A stretch of DNA of 64,000 bases from Shinella sumterensis (GTDB lineage Bacteria; Pseudomonadota; Alphaproteobacteria; Rhizobiales; Rhizobiaceae), in NCBI RefSeq assembly GCF_004514425.2, contig NZ_MYFN02000005.1, forward strand, positions 1 to 64,000, written 5' to 3'. Position numbers and translations under genes: made by a program. The notes beneath the pieces were generated by a model. It was given only the letters and a program-made list of their open reading frames with translations, searched no databases and had not been told where the DNA came from. Below are positions 48,590 to 58,709 of this stretch, piece by piece (positions within the stretch are counted from its first letter, which is position 1; each line of letters starts with the position of its first letter).

Positions 48590-49762
48590 TCAGCGCTTCG
48601 GGCCGTCACGCCCCTTGACCGGCAGGGCTCGCATGCCCTGCCGTTTTGCGTGGTCGGCGATCACATCCGCCTGCCAGTCGAGATAGCGCGCATAGGCGAA
48701 ATGCAGCCCGATGCCGCCAACCACATAGAGCGTGCCGAAGAACGGGTTCTTTCCCGTCACGAACATCAGCACCTGCCCCACCATGGCCAGGATGGTGCCG
48801 AAGATGAAGATGGCCAGCGAATGGCGCCCGATCGCGACGAGCGGATGGGAAAGCGGCAGGGCCGCCCAGTTCGACAGGACCGGGATCGTGGCGATGAGAT
48901 AGGCGCCGGCCAGCACATGCAGGAGGCGCGTCGCCGACAGGTATGTCTTGTCGAAGCCGGTCAGCACCGCCGGCAGGCCATAAGAGAAGTCGATGTGCCA
49001 CCAGCCCAGCACGACCCACAGCATCGAGATGGCGAGATAGGTGCCGCTGAGCGCAAACAGCAGCGCATTGCGCGGGATGCCCTTCGACCGTGCCCGCAGC
49101 ATGCCGACGAAACCGATGACGAAGAGAAACTGCCAGGACAGCGGGTTGAGGAACCACTTGCCGTCATCGAGGAAGTTCGACGGCGCGATGCGCCAGATGC
49201 CGGCGCAGAGCCAGATCGTGCCGGAGACGGCAAGCAGCAGGCGCGGCCCGCGCTGATAAAGCCAGAGGAAGCCGGGCAGCATGAGGAACAGCACGGCATA
49301 CATCGACAGGATGTTGTTGTAGCCGAACTGGTGGCCGAGCAGCACCATGCTGACCACCCCCTGCTCCGTGCGGTCGACGACGGCGCGCAGGTTGATCTCC
49401 GACAGGAGATCCGGCCGGCCGAACCACAGGGCCCCGCCCGCGAAGATCGCAAAGGTTATGATGCTGGTCATGATGTGGGCGACATAGAGCGTCAATGCCC
49501 GGCGCAGGATGCGCAGCGTGACGGCGAGCCGCGCGCCGACGGCAAAGCGTAATCCATAGGCAAGCCCCACCGACATGCCCGAAATCAGCACAAAGGCCTC
49601 GGCGGAATCCGAGAAGCCGAAATTCTTGTGCGTGAGATGTTCCAGATATTGTCCCGGAACGTGATTGACGAAGATCGTCAGGAGGGCGAGGGCCCGGAAG
49701 ACGTCGAGGCGCGTGTCGCGTTGCCGCGGCACGACGCCCACCGGTCCAGATGTGTCTGTCAT
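48590..49762 (-). CDS. opgC: OpgC-type acyltransferase, putative cyclic-glucan succinylase
   Basis: A 390-residue membrane protein with about ten hydrophobic segments. The family signature RLDVFRALALLTIFVNHVPG and the segment FGFSDSAEAFVLISGMSVG match OpgC, which succinylates periplasmic glucans in Brucella and Rhodobacter. Lying between the glucan exporter and synthase genes makes cyclic beta-1,2-glucan its likely acceptor. ATG at 49762; a GTG at 49777 lies inside an inverted repeat. It starts 24 bp after the ndvB stop, so it is in operon with ndvB. Confidence 0.9.
   Translation of the reverse strand: MTDTSGPVGVVPRQRDTRLDVFRALALLTIFVNHVPGQYLEHLTHKNFGFSDSAEAFVLISGMSVGLAYGLRFAVGARLAVTLRILRRALTLYVAHIMTSIITFAIFAGGALWFGRPDLLSEINLRAVVDRTEQGVVSMVLLGHQFGYNNILSMYAVLFLMLPGFLWLYQRGPRLLLAVSGTIWLCAGIWRIAPSNFLDDGKWFLNPLSWQFLFVIGFVGMLRARSKGIPRNALLFALSGTYLAISMLWVVLGWWHIDFSYGLPAVLTGFDKTYLSATRLLHVLAGAYLIATIPVLSNWAALPLSHPLVAIGRHSLAIFIFGTILAMVGQVLMFVTGKNPFFGTLYVVGGIGLHFAYARYLDWQADVIADHAKRQGMRALPVKGRDGPKR
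48621..48648 (+). terminator. ndvA terminator inside the end of opgC
   Basis: On the plus strand, stem GGCAGGGC (48621-48628), loop TCGCAT, stem GCCCTGCC (48635-48642), then GTTTTG. It lies 37 nt past the ndvA stop but within the opgC coding region on the other strand (residues MRALPVKG). The two convergent genes thus overlap in transcript. Confidence 0.6.
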
Positions 49763-49768
49763 GGTACT

Positions 49769-49790
49769 CTGATCCACATGGGTGGATCAG
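49769..49790 (-). promoter_or_regulatory. Inverted repeat bridging ndvB stop and opgC start
   Basis: CTGATCCAC (49769-49777), loop ATGG, GTGGATCAG (49782-49790), a perfect 9-bp stem. On the coding (minus) strand the ndvB TGA stop lies in the first arm, and the second arm (GTGGATCAG) includes the purine-rich stretch 5-15 nt before the opgC ATG. Ribosomes ending ndvB would melt it, suggesting translational coupling. Confidence 0.65.
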
Positions 49791-52700
49791 AGCAAATAGC
49801 CCTCTTTTGAAGATTTGATGACAGAGCCGTTGATTGTGGCCTGCCACGCGCCGTCATCCCCACGATCCACACGCAGCGTCAGCTTGCGGCCATCGACAAC
49901 GAGCGTCGCGCTGTAGCCGTTCCAGGCTTCGGGCAGGACGGGGTCGACGAAGAGGCGGCCGCCTTCCTTGCGGATGCCCAGAATGCCCTCGACGGCGGCG
50001 CGGTAGAGCCAGCCGGCCGAGCCGGTGTACCAGGACCATCCGCCGCGCCCCACCCGCTCGCCTTCGCCATAGACATCGGCGGCCACGACATAGGGCTCGA
50101 CGCGGTAGCGTTCGGCCGCCTCGGCATCGAGCGCGTGCTTGACCGGATTGAGCAGGTCGAGGCAGGCAAAGGCCTCGTCGCCCCGGCCAAGGCGCGCCAG
50201 CGCCATGACGACCCAGGTCGCGGCATGGGTATATTGCCCGCCATTCTCGCGCACACCGGGCGGATAGGCCTTGATGTAACCCGGGTCCTGCGCGGTTTCG
50301 ACAAGCGGCGGCGTGAACAGGCGGATGACGCCGTTCTCGCGGTCGACCAGTTGCGCCATCACGGCATCCATGGCCTGGCGCGAGCGCCCGGCATCGCCCT
50401 CCCCGGACAGAACGCTCCAGCTCTGCGCAATGGAATCGATACGGCATTCGGCACTGTCGGACGTGCCGAGCGGCGTACCGTCGTCATAGTAGCCGCGGCG
50501 ATAATATTCGCCGTCCCAGCCGGCCGTTTCCAGCGCCTGCTTGAGGCGATCAAGGTGGATCTCCCACGCCTCGGCATGGATGCCATCGCCCCGCTCGCGC
50601 GCAAGCGGGATGAAGCCGCGCAGCGTGCCGGCAAGGAACCAGCCCAGCCAGACGCTCGTGCCGCGGCCGGCTTCGCCGACCCGGTTCATGCCGTCGTTCC
50701 AGTCGCCGCCGAGAATGAGCGGCAGGCCGTTCTCGCCGGTGCGGGCAAGCGCCAGATCGAGCGCGCGGGCGCAATGATCGTAAAGCGATGCATCCTCGCC
50801 CGAATGGTCCGGTTTGAAGAAGGCATCGTGCTGCCCCTCGGAAAGCGGCGGGCCTTCGACGAAGGCAAGCCTTTCGTCGAGCACGCCACGGTCGCCGGTG
50901 ACGCGGCAGTAATATTCGACGGCATGGGCAAGCCAGACCACATCGTCGGAGATCATGGTGCGCACGCCCGCGCCGGTGTCCGGCAGCCACCAGTGCTGCA
51001 CGTCGCCTTCGACGAACTGGCGTGCGGCGGCGTTCAGGATCTGCGCGCGGGCCAGGTCCGGCCGGTGCAGGATGAAGGCCAGCGTGTCCTGCAGCTGGTC
51101 GCGGAAACCATAGGCGCCGCTCGCCTGATAGAAGGCGGTTCGCGCCATGATGCGGCAGCCGAGCGCCTGGTAGGGCAGCCAGTCGTTCACCATGCGGTCG
51201 AGCGCCGGATCGGGCGTCTTGACCTGCAACGTGCCGGTGAAGCCTTCCCAGAACGAACGCACCGCCGCCATGACGGCATCGAAATCGGCCTTGCGGCTCT
51301 TCTCGGCCAGCACGCGGGCGCCTTCGGCATCCGCGGCGTCGCCGAGCACGAAGAGCAGCTCCCGCTTTTCGCCCGGCTTCAGCGTGACATCGACGCAAAG
51401 CGCCGCGCAGGGATCGCTGATGCCGTCGGCCGCGCCCGAAAGGGGCTGGCCGTTGAACAGCGCCGCCGGCGAAACGATATCGCCGGTGCGGCCGATGAAA
51501 TCCCGCCGCCGCGTCGTGAAGCCCGAAAGGGCGGCATCGACGCCGAAGAAGCTGGCCCGGCCGGCAAAATCGAGGCTGTAGGGATTGGTCGCGAAGAGCG
51601 CACCGCTCTCCTCGTCATGGCTTGTCAGCACGAAGGGCGCGGTCTTGGCAGGGTTGTTGCCCAGCACCCATTCGACATAGCCGTAGACGGAGAGGCTGCG
51701 CTCGGTCTCGCCGGTGTTCTTCACGACGAGGCGCGAATACTTCACCGGGTCTTCCGGGTCGACCGTCTGCACGAGGTCGAGCTCGATGCCGTTCTCCCAG
51801 CTGCGGAAGGCGGTATAGCCGAGGCCGTGCCAGGTCTCGAACTTGACCGAGGCCTTGCGCGACAGCGCGGCAAACGGCGTCATGACCGTGCCGCTGTCAC
51901 GATCCCGCACATAGAAGGCCTCGCCCGGCCGGTTGACGACGGGATCGTTCGTCCAGGGCGTGAGCTGGTAGTCGCGGGAATTGCGGCTCCAGGTGAAGCC
52001 GCCGCCTTCTGCGGGGACATGGAAGCCGAATTCACGGTTCGCGATCACGTTGATCCACGGCTGCGGCGTCGCCTCGCCGCCGCGCAGGCGCACGGCATAT
52101 TCGCGGCGGTCGGCATTGAAGCCGCCGAACCCGTTCCAGAAGGACAGGCCGTTTCCGTCGATCGCCACCGGAGCGGCAGCGATTGCCGGTGTCGGCAAGG
52201 CCTTGGCCGAAAGCGTCTCTGACTTCGCCTCGTCCTCGCCGCGCGGCGGCGAGGAGTAGAGCGAGACGGTGCGGGCGATCTGGTCGGCCAGCGAGCCGTT
52301 GCGGGCGTGGAAGACGGCGCGCGCCGCCGCCAGCAGGGCCTGCCAGGTCGTCACATTCATCAGGTCGCGGCGGACCGTGAAGATATGCTGGCGCACGCCG
52401 TCCGACTGGCCACGCATGCGCAGGTTCTCGCACATCTGGTCGAGCGTGTGCTGCATGTCCTGCGCATAGGATGCGGCGCGCTCGTTGAGGATGACGAGGT
52501 CTGCGGTGACGCCGCGGTGGCGCAGATATTCCTGCGCCCGCAACGCCTCGCGGGCGACATCGAGATCGATCTCGTCGTTGATGCGCAGCACGAAGATCGG
52601 GAAATCGCCCGAGATCGCCATGGGCCAGAGCGCCGACTGGGACGTCAGGCCGGTCTGGATCGTGCCGGTGTCGGCGCGCAGGTGCAGATCCGGATAGGTG

Positions 52701-55700
52701 AGGTAGCGGCCGAGCATCTGGAAGCTCGCCGCCTCCTGCGAGGTCACGCCGACGTGGCGCATATGCACCTGTGAGCGCGTCCAGGCATGGATCATCTCAT
52801 GGTTGAAACTGTCCGGGTGGCGATAGCGGTCGATGGCCGCATCCACATCCGCGCGGGTCGGCGCGGCAATGGTCCAGAAGATGACCTTGACCTTCTTGCC
52901 GGCGGGAACGCGCACGACACGGCGCAACGCCAGGATCGGATCGAGCGTGAAACCATCCGTGCCGGAGAGCTGCGCGCCGGCATCGAAGGCCGCCGCCGTC
53001 GCGAGCGAGCGGCCACGGCCGATGAAACGGCGGCGATCCGTCTCGACCTCGGTGCGGCGCGCGGGGCCGGCATTGTCGACGATCAGATGGGCGATCGCCA
53101 TGTCGGGTTCGTTGGGATGACGCTTCTGGCGCTCCGCGCGGATCACGTCGCCGCGCTCGTCGATGTCGGTGCGGATGAACATCTTCGAGAAGAGCGGATG
53201 CGCATTGTCGGTATCGTCAGTCGTGATGACCGGCTCCAGATAGGACGTCACCTCGATGAAGCGGTCCTCCGTGCCCGTATTGACGAGCGTCAGGCGACGG
53301 CCTTCGGCATCGTGCTCGGTGGCGACGATGACCTCGACCTCGCTGGTCAGCGTGCCGACGGTCTTCAGGAACTCCGCCTTGTCGTCGCCGAACTGGGTCT
53401 TCGTTTCCTCGCCCTCGACGCGCTTCGGCTCGGCGGTGGCGGACCACCACTCGTTCGTCGCGGTATCGCGCAGGAACAGGAAGGAGCCCCAGCGATCCTC
53501 CGTCGGGTCGGGTTTCCAGCGTGTGACGGACTGGCCGTTCCAGCGCGAATAGCCGGCCCCGGTCGCCGTCAGCATCACCGAATAATGGCCGTTCGACAGG
53601 AAGACCGTCTCGCGCTCGCGGCTGATCGGGTCCTTGAAGATGCGGATTTCCGGGCGAAGCAGGTCGGCCTGCGTGCTGCCGACGGTTTCCGGCTCGCGCT
53701 TGGCGTTGATGACGGGAATGTCGCGCGGCGCCTTTTCCTGCAGCAGAAGCTCGGCCGCCTCGATCACCGGATCGGCATGGAAACGTTCGCGCAGCGCGCC
53801 GTTGAAGACGACGTTGGCGACGGCGGCGATCGACATGCCGTGGTGGTGGGCCATGTAATTGCGCACCACCGCGCAGGTCTTGCCCTCCGGCACGCGCGTC
53901 GGCGTGAAGTCGACGGCATCATGGAAGCCGTAGACGCCGAGCGCGCCGAGCTTGCGCAGCCGCTCCAGGTTGTCGAGCGCTTCCTTCGGCGCATATTGCG
54001 CCGCCAGCAGCGAGGCGTAGGGCGCGATGACGGCGTTCTGGCCGAGGCCGCGCTTGAGGCCGAGCGTCGGCACGCCGAAATTGGTGTACTGGTAGGTCAG
54101 CTCGTGGTCGCGGGCGTTGAAAGCCGCTTCCGAAATGCCCCAGGGCGTGCCCAGCCGGCGGCCGTGGTTCATCTGCTCGACCACGACGAGATTGTTCGTC
54201 TGGTTGAGAATGCCGCCCTGGCGCTCCTGCATGACGAGCGGCGGCATCAGATATTCGAACATCGAGCCCGACCAGGAGATCAGCGCGCCGCGCGATCCAA
54301 TCGGCACGACCGGACGGCCAAGCTTGTACCAGTGCTCGGTGGGCAGGTCGCCCTTGGCGATGGCAAACAGGCTGGTCAGGCGCGCTTCCGAGGCGAGCAG
54401 GTCGTAGCAGGCCTCGTCCAGTTCGTTGGTCTCGACGCGGTAGCCGATCGACAGAAGGCGCCGTTCCGGGCGGAACAGGAAGCCGAAATCCATGGAGAAC
54501 GCGATATCGCGCGCCCGGTCGCGCAACACGACGAGCCGCGCGCGCAGCTGCTCGATGCTGCCGAGATCGAAGACGCTGTCGGCGATATGCGCTTCGCAGG
54601 TCGCCACCAGCGCGCCCGCCCAATGCACCACCTCGCCGCTCTGCGGCGACTTCACCTCATGATCGAGGTTCACGATGAGCTTGTTGATGTCGCGCGCCAG
54701 CACCGCGAGGTTGATGACGCGGATGGAGGCGAATTCGTGCTCGCGCTTGACGGCGGCGAGCGCGTTGTGGAAGCCGGCGATGCGCTCTTCGACCAGGCGA
54801 CGCAGCGGACGCACCGTCTTGCGGTCGTCGGGCAGCTGCTTGAGCGCTTCCGAGAGGATGGCGGCCACGTCGCCGATGCCGTCGAGGCTTCCCTGCAGAT
54901 GCGCCGAGGGCGCCTCCGCCCATTCGCGGCACATGGAGGACACGGCAATGAGATGGCCGGCCAGGTTGCCGCTGTCGACCGCCGAGACATAACGCGGGCC
55001 GAGCGTTTCGAGCGTGTTGGTGCGATACCAGTTGAACAGATGGCCGCGGTATTTCGGCATGCCGTCGATGGTGGCGATGGTCTGCTCCATCCGGCGCACG
55101 GTTTCCTCGAAGCTGATCCAGCCGAAATCGCGCGCCGAAATCACCGACAGGAGATAGACGCCGATATTGGTGGGCGAGGTGCGCTCGGCCAGAACCGGAT
55201 TGGGCGTCTCCTGGAAATTGTCCGGCGGCAGGAAGTGCTGCTCGGCGGTGACGAAGGTCTCGAAGTAGCGCCAGGTGCGCCGCGCGATCTTGCGCAGCTC
55301 GTTGGCGACGTGATCGGACACGACGAGCTGGTCTTCCGTCTCCGCCGTCTGGCTGACGGACCAGGCGATCATCGGTGACAGCATCCAGACGATCGCGAAG
55401 GGCACGCCAATGAAAGGAAGGCCGGTCTTCGAGATCGCGGCAAGGGCGACGGAAGCGACCGCCAGTGCCGGGGCCTGCCACATCGCCTTGTAATGGGCGA
55501 GGATGCCGCCGCGCGCCGCGCTGTCGGCCTGGGCGGCGGTGCGCCATTCCAGCATCATCTTGCGGCTGACGAAGGTGCGGTAGAGCGAGCGAACGATGGC
55601 GTCACCCATCAGTGCTGCGGAATGCGCGATGAAGGCGATGCGCAGGGCGACCTGCGCGTTGGCGGCGCGGATGTCGGAGAACACGCGATGCACATGGGCG

Positions 55701-58288
55701 CGCGCCACGATATCGCTGCTGCGCGGCATGAGGCCGGAAATGAGCGACAGCGTCGGCGCCACGAACAGCAGGAAGATCAGCACCAGCTGCCAGATCAGCG
55801 CCTGGCGCGGCTCCATATAGTACCAGCCCATCACGGAGGCGACGAGCCAGGCGATGGGGATGAGGCTGCGCCTGAGGTTATCGTACATCTTCCAGCGGCC
55901 GAGCATGGAAATGCCGCTCGACGGTCCGAAAAGATAGGGCAGGAGCTGCCAGTCGCCGCGGGCCCAGCGATGCTGGCGCGAGGTCTCCACGCCGTAGCGG
56001 GTCGGGAAGTCCTCGACGAGCTCCACATCGGTCACCAGCGCACAGTGCGACAGCGAGCCTTCGAGCAGGTCGTGGCTGAGCACCGAGTTTTCCTCGATGC
56101 GGCCCTTCACGGCGGCCTCGAAGGCATCGACGTGGTAGAGCCCCTTGCCGGTGAACGTGCCCTCGCCCGCGAGGTCCTGGTAGACATCGGAAACGGTGAA
56201 GACGTAGGGGTCGACGCCGCGGTCGGCGGAGAAGATGCGCTGGAAGGTCGAGGCTTCCTTGCCCGTCGTCAGCGAGGGCGTCACGCGTGGCTGGAGGATC
56301 GAATAGCCGGCGGTGATCTCGCCGGTCGCCTCGTCGATGACGGGACGGTTGATCGGATGGTGCATCTTGCCGACGAGCTTGGTCACGGCATCGCGCATCA
56401 GGCGCGTGTCGGAATCGAGCGTCATGACGTATTTGACGTCCGACGGCACGACATTGGCGCCGGGCAGGAAGGTCGTGTCGCCATCGCCGCGCAGCAGCAG
56501 GTTCAGCTCGTGCAGCTTGCCGCGCTTGCGCTCCCAGCCCATCCACGCGCCTTCCGACGGATTGTAGAGGCGGCGGCGGTGCAGCAGGTAGAAGCGCGTG
56601 CGCCCGTCAAAGGCGTAGCGCGCGGACAGTTCGGCGATCTCGCGCTTGGCATATTCGAGAACGTCGAGATCGGCAGGCGTTTCCTCGCTCTGGCTGTCGG
56701 CCCAGTCGCTCAAAAGCGCGAAATAGATCTCGCCGCGCGGGTTGGCGAGATAGTGGACCTCGAGATTGCGCACCAGTTCATCGACATGGTCGCGTTTCGA
56801 GATGAGGCAGGGCACGACGAGCAGCGTGCGCGCATCCTCGGGGATGCCGTCCTTGAACTCGTAGCCGACCAGCCGTGACGGCGTGACGAAGAAGGTCACG
56901 AGCGTGTTGAACAGACCCGTCGCGCCTTCCGAGGCCGGCAGCGCGAACAGCACGAGCATGATCAGCCAGGCGCCGTTGGGAATATCGAGCTGGTCGAGGA
57001 AGTAGTAGACCGCAATCATCGCCAGCAGCGTGAGGATGATGTTGGGACCGGCAATGGCGAGCCAGTCGAGCTTGCGCGTCATGCGAACGACGCGCTGGAC
57101 GACCGAGGGGTGGTAGCCGATGCGCTTTTCGAGCAGCTTGCGCTTCTTGCCCACGAGGAACGCGCCGACATTGGCGCGATAATCGGGATCGCCGGCATTT
57201 TCCGCGGCGTCTTCCTCGGTCATGGCGAGCGCGATTTCGGTGACCTCCAGCTCGCTCTTGCCGGAGCGGCGGGCGAAACGCTCGATCGTGTTGCGGTATT
57301 TGTTGCGCGAGCCGAAATCCAGATCGCTGTAGTCCGACCGCTGGCGCAGCGCCTCGTCGAGGCGGCTGACGCTCTCGAACCAGACCGGCCATTCCGCGTC
57401 ATCTATCGTACGCAGGCCCTTGATGAGCGAACTCATGGTCACATTGCCGGAGGACAGGCGGTTGTTTTCCGCCACGATCAGCTCTTCCAGATCGCTGCCG
57501 CGGCTTTCGATCTTGCGCTCCAGCCACTGGATGACCGCGCCCGATGTCTGAAGACCGTCGCGCAGGCGGTAGAGAAGCTGGACGACGAAGGTGTTGTCCT
57601 CGGTCAGGCTCTCGATGGTGCGCAGATGCGCAATCGACTTCTCCGCGTCGTTGAGGCGCACGAGCTCGTCGGCCACGTCGTTGGCCTTGAGGCGCATCTT
57701 GCGCGAGCGTTCGACGCGGCTGGAAATACGCCGCAGGTTCTCCAGAAGCACGAAGCGCACGAAGGACGGCAGGGCCCAGAGCTCGCCGATCTTCAAAGGA
57801 TCCACCGTCTGGAAGCCCTGTACGAAGGCGGTCAGGCTTTCCTGCGAGACACTGCTGTGCGTATGGGCGACATAGAGCCAGGCCAGGGCCAGCGTGCGCG
57901 GAAAGGGCTGGCCGTCGATCTCCATGGTGGGAAGCTGCCGGTAGAAGCGGCGGGGGAAGTCGCGACGGACTTCCTGGATCGCTTCCTCGATCACATAGAA
58001 ATTGTCGAGCAGCCACTCGGCCGCCGGCGTGATCTGCGCGCCGGCCTCCACGTCCTTGGCCGTGACCTGATAGACGCGGAAGATTTCCTTCTCGTTTTCC
58101 TTGTGCCGTGCCCGGAAATCGAAGGGGTGGAAACCCGGAAGCACCGCCGTCTTGTCTCGGGCGAGCGCTTCGCCGCAGGCGGCGAGCTCCTCCAGCGTGA
58201 GATAGGTGGCGCGGATCGAGTCGTTATAGTCGATCTGCCGGATATCGGCGTCGCGCGAAGGGGCTTGCGGCGTAGTATGAAGGGACAT
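49787..58288 (-). CDS. ndvB: Cyclic beta-1,2-glucan synthase NdvB/ChvB
   Basis: A 2833-residue inner-membrane enzyme, close to S. meliloti NdvB (about 2832), which supports the ATG at 58288 over the TTG at 58438. The N-terminal part carries the GT84 synthase: helices, the aspartate motif TLDSDTR (near residue 624), TDVELVED, and the QxxRW-like RQHRWARGDWQ (near 770), followed by more membrane helices. The centre contains glycoamylase-like/GT36-associated segments. The last ~800 residues are a GH94 phosphorylase-type region (e.g. GGDWNDGMNRVGEAGRGTSV) that controls chain length. It starts on itself as protein primer, elongates, trims and cyclises the glucan. The gene has no visible break in 8.5 kb. 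Confidence 0.97.
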   Translation of the reverse strand: MSLHTTPQAPSRDADIRQIDYNDSIRATYLTLEELAACGEALARDKTAVLPGFHPFDFRARHKENEKEIFRVYQVTAKDVEAGAQITPAAEWLLDNFYVIEEAIQEVRRDFPRRFYRQLPTMEIDGQPFPRTLALAWLYVAHTHSSVSQESLTAFVQGFQTVDPLKIGELWALPSFVRFVLLENLRRISSRVERSRKMRLKANDVADELVRLNDAEKSIAHLRTIESLTEDNTFVVQLLYRLRDGLQTSGAVIQWLERKIESRGSDLEELIVAENNRLSSGNVTMSSLIKGLRTIDDAEWPVWFESVSRLDEALRQRSDYSDLDFGSRNKYRNTIERFARRSGKSELEVTEIALAMTEEDAAENAGDPDYRANVGAFLVGKKRKLLEKRIGYHPSVVQRVVRMTRKLDWLAIAGPNIILTLLAMIAVYYFLDQLDIPNGAWLIMLVLFALPASEGATGLFNTLVTFFVTPSRLVGYEFKDGIPEDARTLLVVPCLISKRDHVDELVRNLEVHYLANPRGEIYFALLSDWADSQSEETPADLDVLEYAKREIAELSARYAFDGRTRFYLLHRRRLYNPSEGAWMGWERKRGKLHELNLLLRGDGDTTFLPGANVVPSDVKYVMTLDSDTRLMRDAVTKLVGKMHHPINRPVIDEATGEITAGYSILQPRVTPSLTTGKEASTFQRIFSADRGVDPYVFTVSDVYQDLAGEGTFTGKGLYHVDAFEAAVKGRIEENSVLSHDLLEGSLSHCALVTDVELVEDFPTRYGVETSRQHRWARGDWQLLPYLFGPSSGISMLGRWKMYDNLRRSLIPIAWLVASVMGWYYMEPRQALIWQLVLIFLLFVAPTLSLISGLMPRSSDIVARAHVHRVFSDIRAANAQVALRIAFIAHSAALMGDAIVRSLYRTFVSRKMMLEWRTAAQADSAARGGILAHYKAMWQAPALAVASVALAAISKTGLPFIGVPFAIVWMLSPMIAWSVSQTAETEDQLVVSDHVANELRKIARRTWRYFETFVTAEQHFLPPDNFQETPNPVLAERTSPTNIGVYLLSVISARDFGWISFEETVRRMEQTIATIDGMPKYRGHLFNWYRTNTLETLGPRYVSAVDSGNLAGHLIAVSSMCREWAEAPSAHLQGSLDGIGDVAAILSEALKQLPDDRKTVRPLRRLVEERIAGFHNALAAVKREHEFASIRVINLAVLARDINKLIVNLDHEVKSPQSGEVVHWAGALVATCEAHIADSVFDLGSIEQLRARLVVLRDRARDIAFSMDFGFLFRPERRLLSIGYRVETNELDEACYDLLASEARLTSLFAIAKGDLPTEHWYKLGRPVVPIGSRGALISWSGSMFEYLMPPLVMQERQGGILNQTNNLVVVEQMNHGRRLGTPWGISEAAFNARDHELTYQYTNFGVPTLGLKRGLGQNAVIAPYASLLAAQYAPKEALDNLERLRKLGALGVYGFHDAVDFTPTRVPEGKTCAVVRNYMAHHHGMSIAAVANVVFNGALRERFHADPVIEAAELLLQEKAPRDIPVINAKREPETVGSTQADLLRPEIRIFKDPISRERETVFLSNGHYSVMLTATGAGYSRWNGQSVTRWKPDPTEDRWGSFLFLRDTATNEWWSATAEPKRVEGEETKTQFGDDKAEFLKTVGTLTSEVEVIVATEHDAEGRRLTLVNTGTEDRFIEVTSYLEPVITTDDTDNAHPLFSKMFIRTDIDERGDVIRAERQKRHPNEPDMAIAHLIVDNAGPARRTEVETDRRRFIGRGRSLATAAAFDAGAQLSGTDGFTLDPILALRRVVRVPAGKKVKVIFWTIAAPTRADVDAAIDRYRHPDSFNHEMIHAWTRSQVHMRHVGVTSQEAASFQMLGRYLTYPDLHLRADTGTIQTGLTSQSALWPMAISGDFPIFVLRINDEIDLDVAREALRAQEYLRHRGVTADLVILNERAASYAQDMQHTLDQMCENLRMRGQSDGVRQHIFTVRRDLMNVTTWQALLAAARAVFHARNGSLADQIARTVSLYSSPPRGEDEAKSETLSAKALPTPAIAAAPVAIDGNGLSFWNGFGGFNADRREYAVRLRGGEATPQPWINVIANREFGFHVPAEGGGFTWSRNSRDYQLTPWTNDPVVNRPGEAFYVRDRDSGTVMTPFAALSRKASVKFETWHGLGYTAFRSWENGIELDLVQTVDPEDPVKYSRLVVKNTGETERSLSVYGYVEWVLGNNPAKTAPFVLTSHDEESGALFATNPYSLDFAGRASFFGVDAALSGFTTRRRDFIGRTGDIVSPAALFNGQPLSGAADGISDPCAALCVDVTLKPGEKRELLFVLGDAADAEGARVLAEKSRKADFDAVMAAVRSFWEGFTGTLQVKTPDPALDRMVNDWLPYQALGCRIMARTAFYQASGAYGFRDQLQDTLAFILHRPDLARAQILNAAARQFVEGDVQHWWLPDTGAGVRTMISDDVVWLAHAVEYYCRVTGDRGVLDERLAFVEGPPLSEGQHDAFFKPDHSGEDASLYDHCARALDLALARTGENGLPLILGGDWNDGMNRVGEAGRGTSVWLGWFLAGTLRGFIPLARERGDGIHAEAWEIHLDRLKQALETAGWDGEYYRRGYYDDGTPLGTSDSAECRIDSIAQSWSVLSGEGDAGRSRQAMDAVMAQLVDRENGVIRLFTPPLVETAQDPGYIKAYPPGVRENGGQYTHAATWVVMALARLGRGDEAFACLDLLNPVKHALDAEAAERYRVEPYVVAADVYGEGERVGRGGWSWYTGSAGWLYRAAVEGILGIRKEGGRLFVDPVLPEAWNGYSATLVVDGRKLTLRVDRGDDGAWQATINGSVIKSSKEGYLL

Positions 58289-58709
58289 GTCTCTGATTCT
58301 GGAACCGGCCATGTTGAGCCACCCGGCAGCGGCCGTTGCGCCGGATTGTCTTTCGCGGGCGGGCTTCGTTCTACTGTCGCGATCAGCCATGACACCCGAC
58401 CGCGCCCTCATGGCGCTCCAGATGCGATTTTGGCTCAAGCGACACGCTGTTTGTCATCCACGCCGCGTGGTGCATGAAAACGGCATTTTTTAGCCGTAAG
58501 GACAGAGACTTGCAACCTGTCAACAGGGCAGGATGGCGCAGCATGGACCCTCATCTGCGGTTTTGGTGAATCGCGCCCCCTGAACAGGAGACGAGCCCGC
58601 GCGAGGTGCAGGCGGACAAACAATGCACGGGGATAAAAAAGGTTCCCGCCCGAATGCGCGCCGCCTGCCATTGACTTGATATCCAAGCGGCGCGAGGTTG
58701 CCGGCATCA
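58289..58709. other. Intergenic region between ndvB and the cobalamin riboswitch
   Basis: About 420 bp between divergent transcription units. It must hold the ndvB promoter (minus) and the promoter of the riboswitch transcript (plus). A run GGGGATAAAAAAGGTTCCC near 58630-58648 is AT-rich in its middle and flanked by an inverted GGG/CCC, but no consensus box is certain. Confidence 0.5.

Noticed and set aside
58289-58438. N-terminal extension of ndvB by 50 codons to a TTG
   Set aside because: The product from the ATG at 58288 matches the known NdvB length; the extension lacks conserved features.
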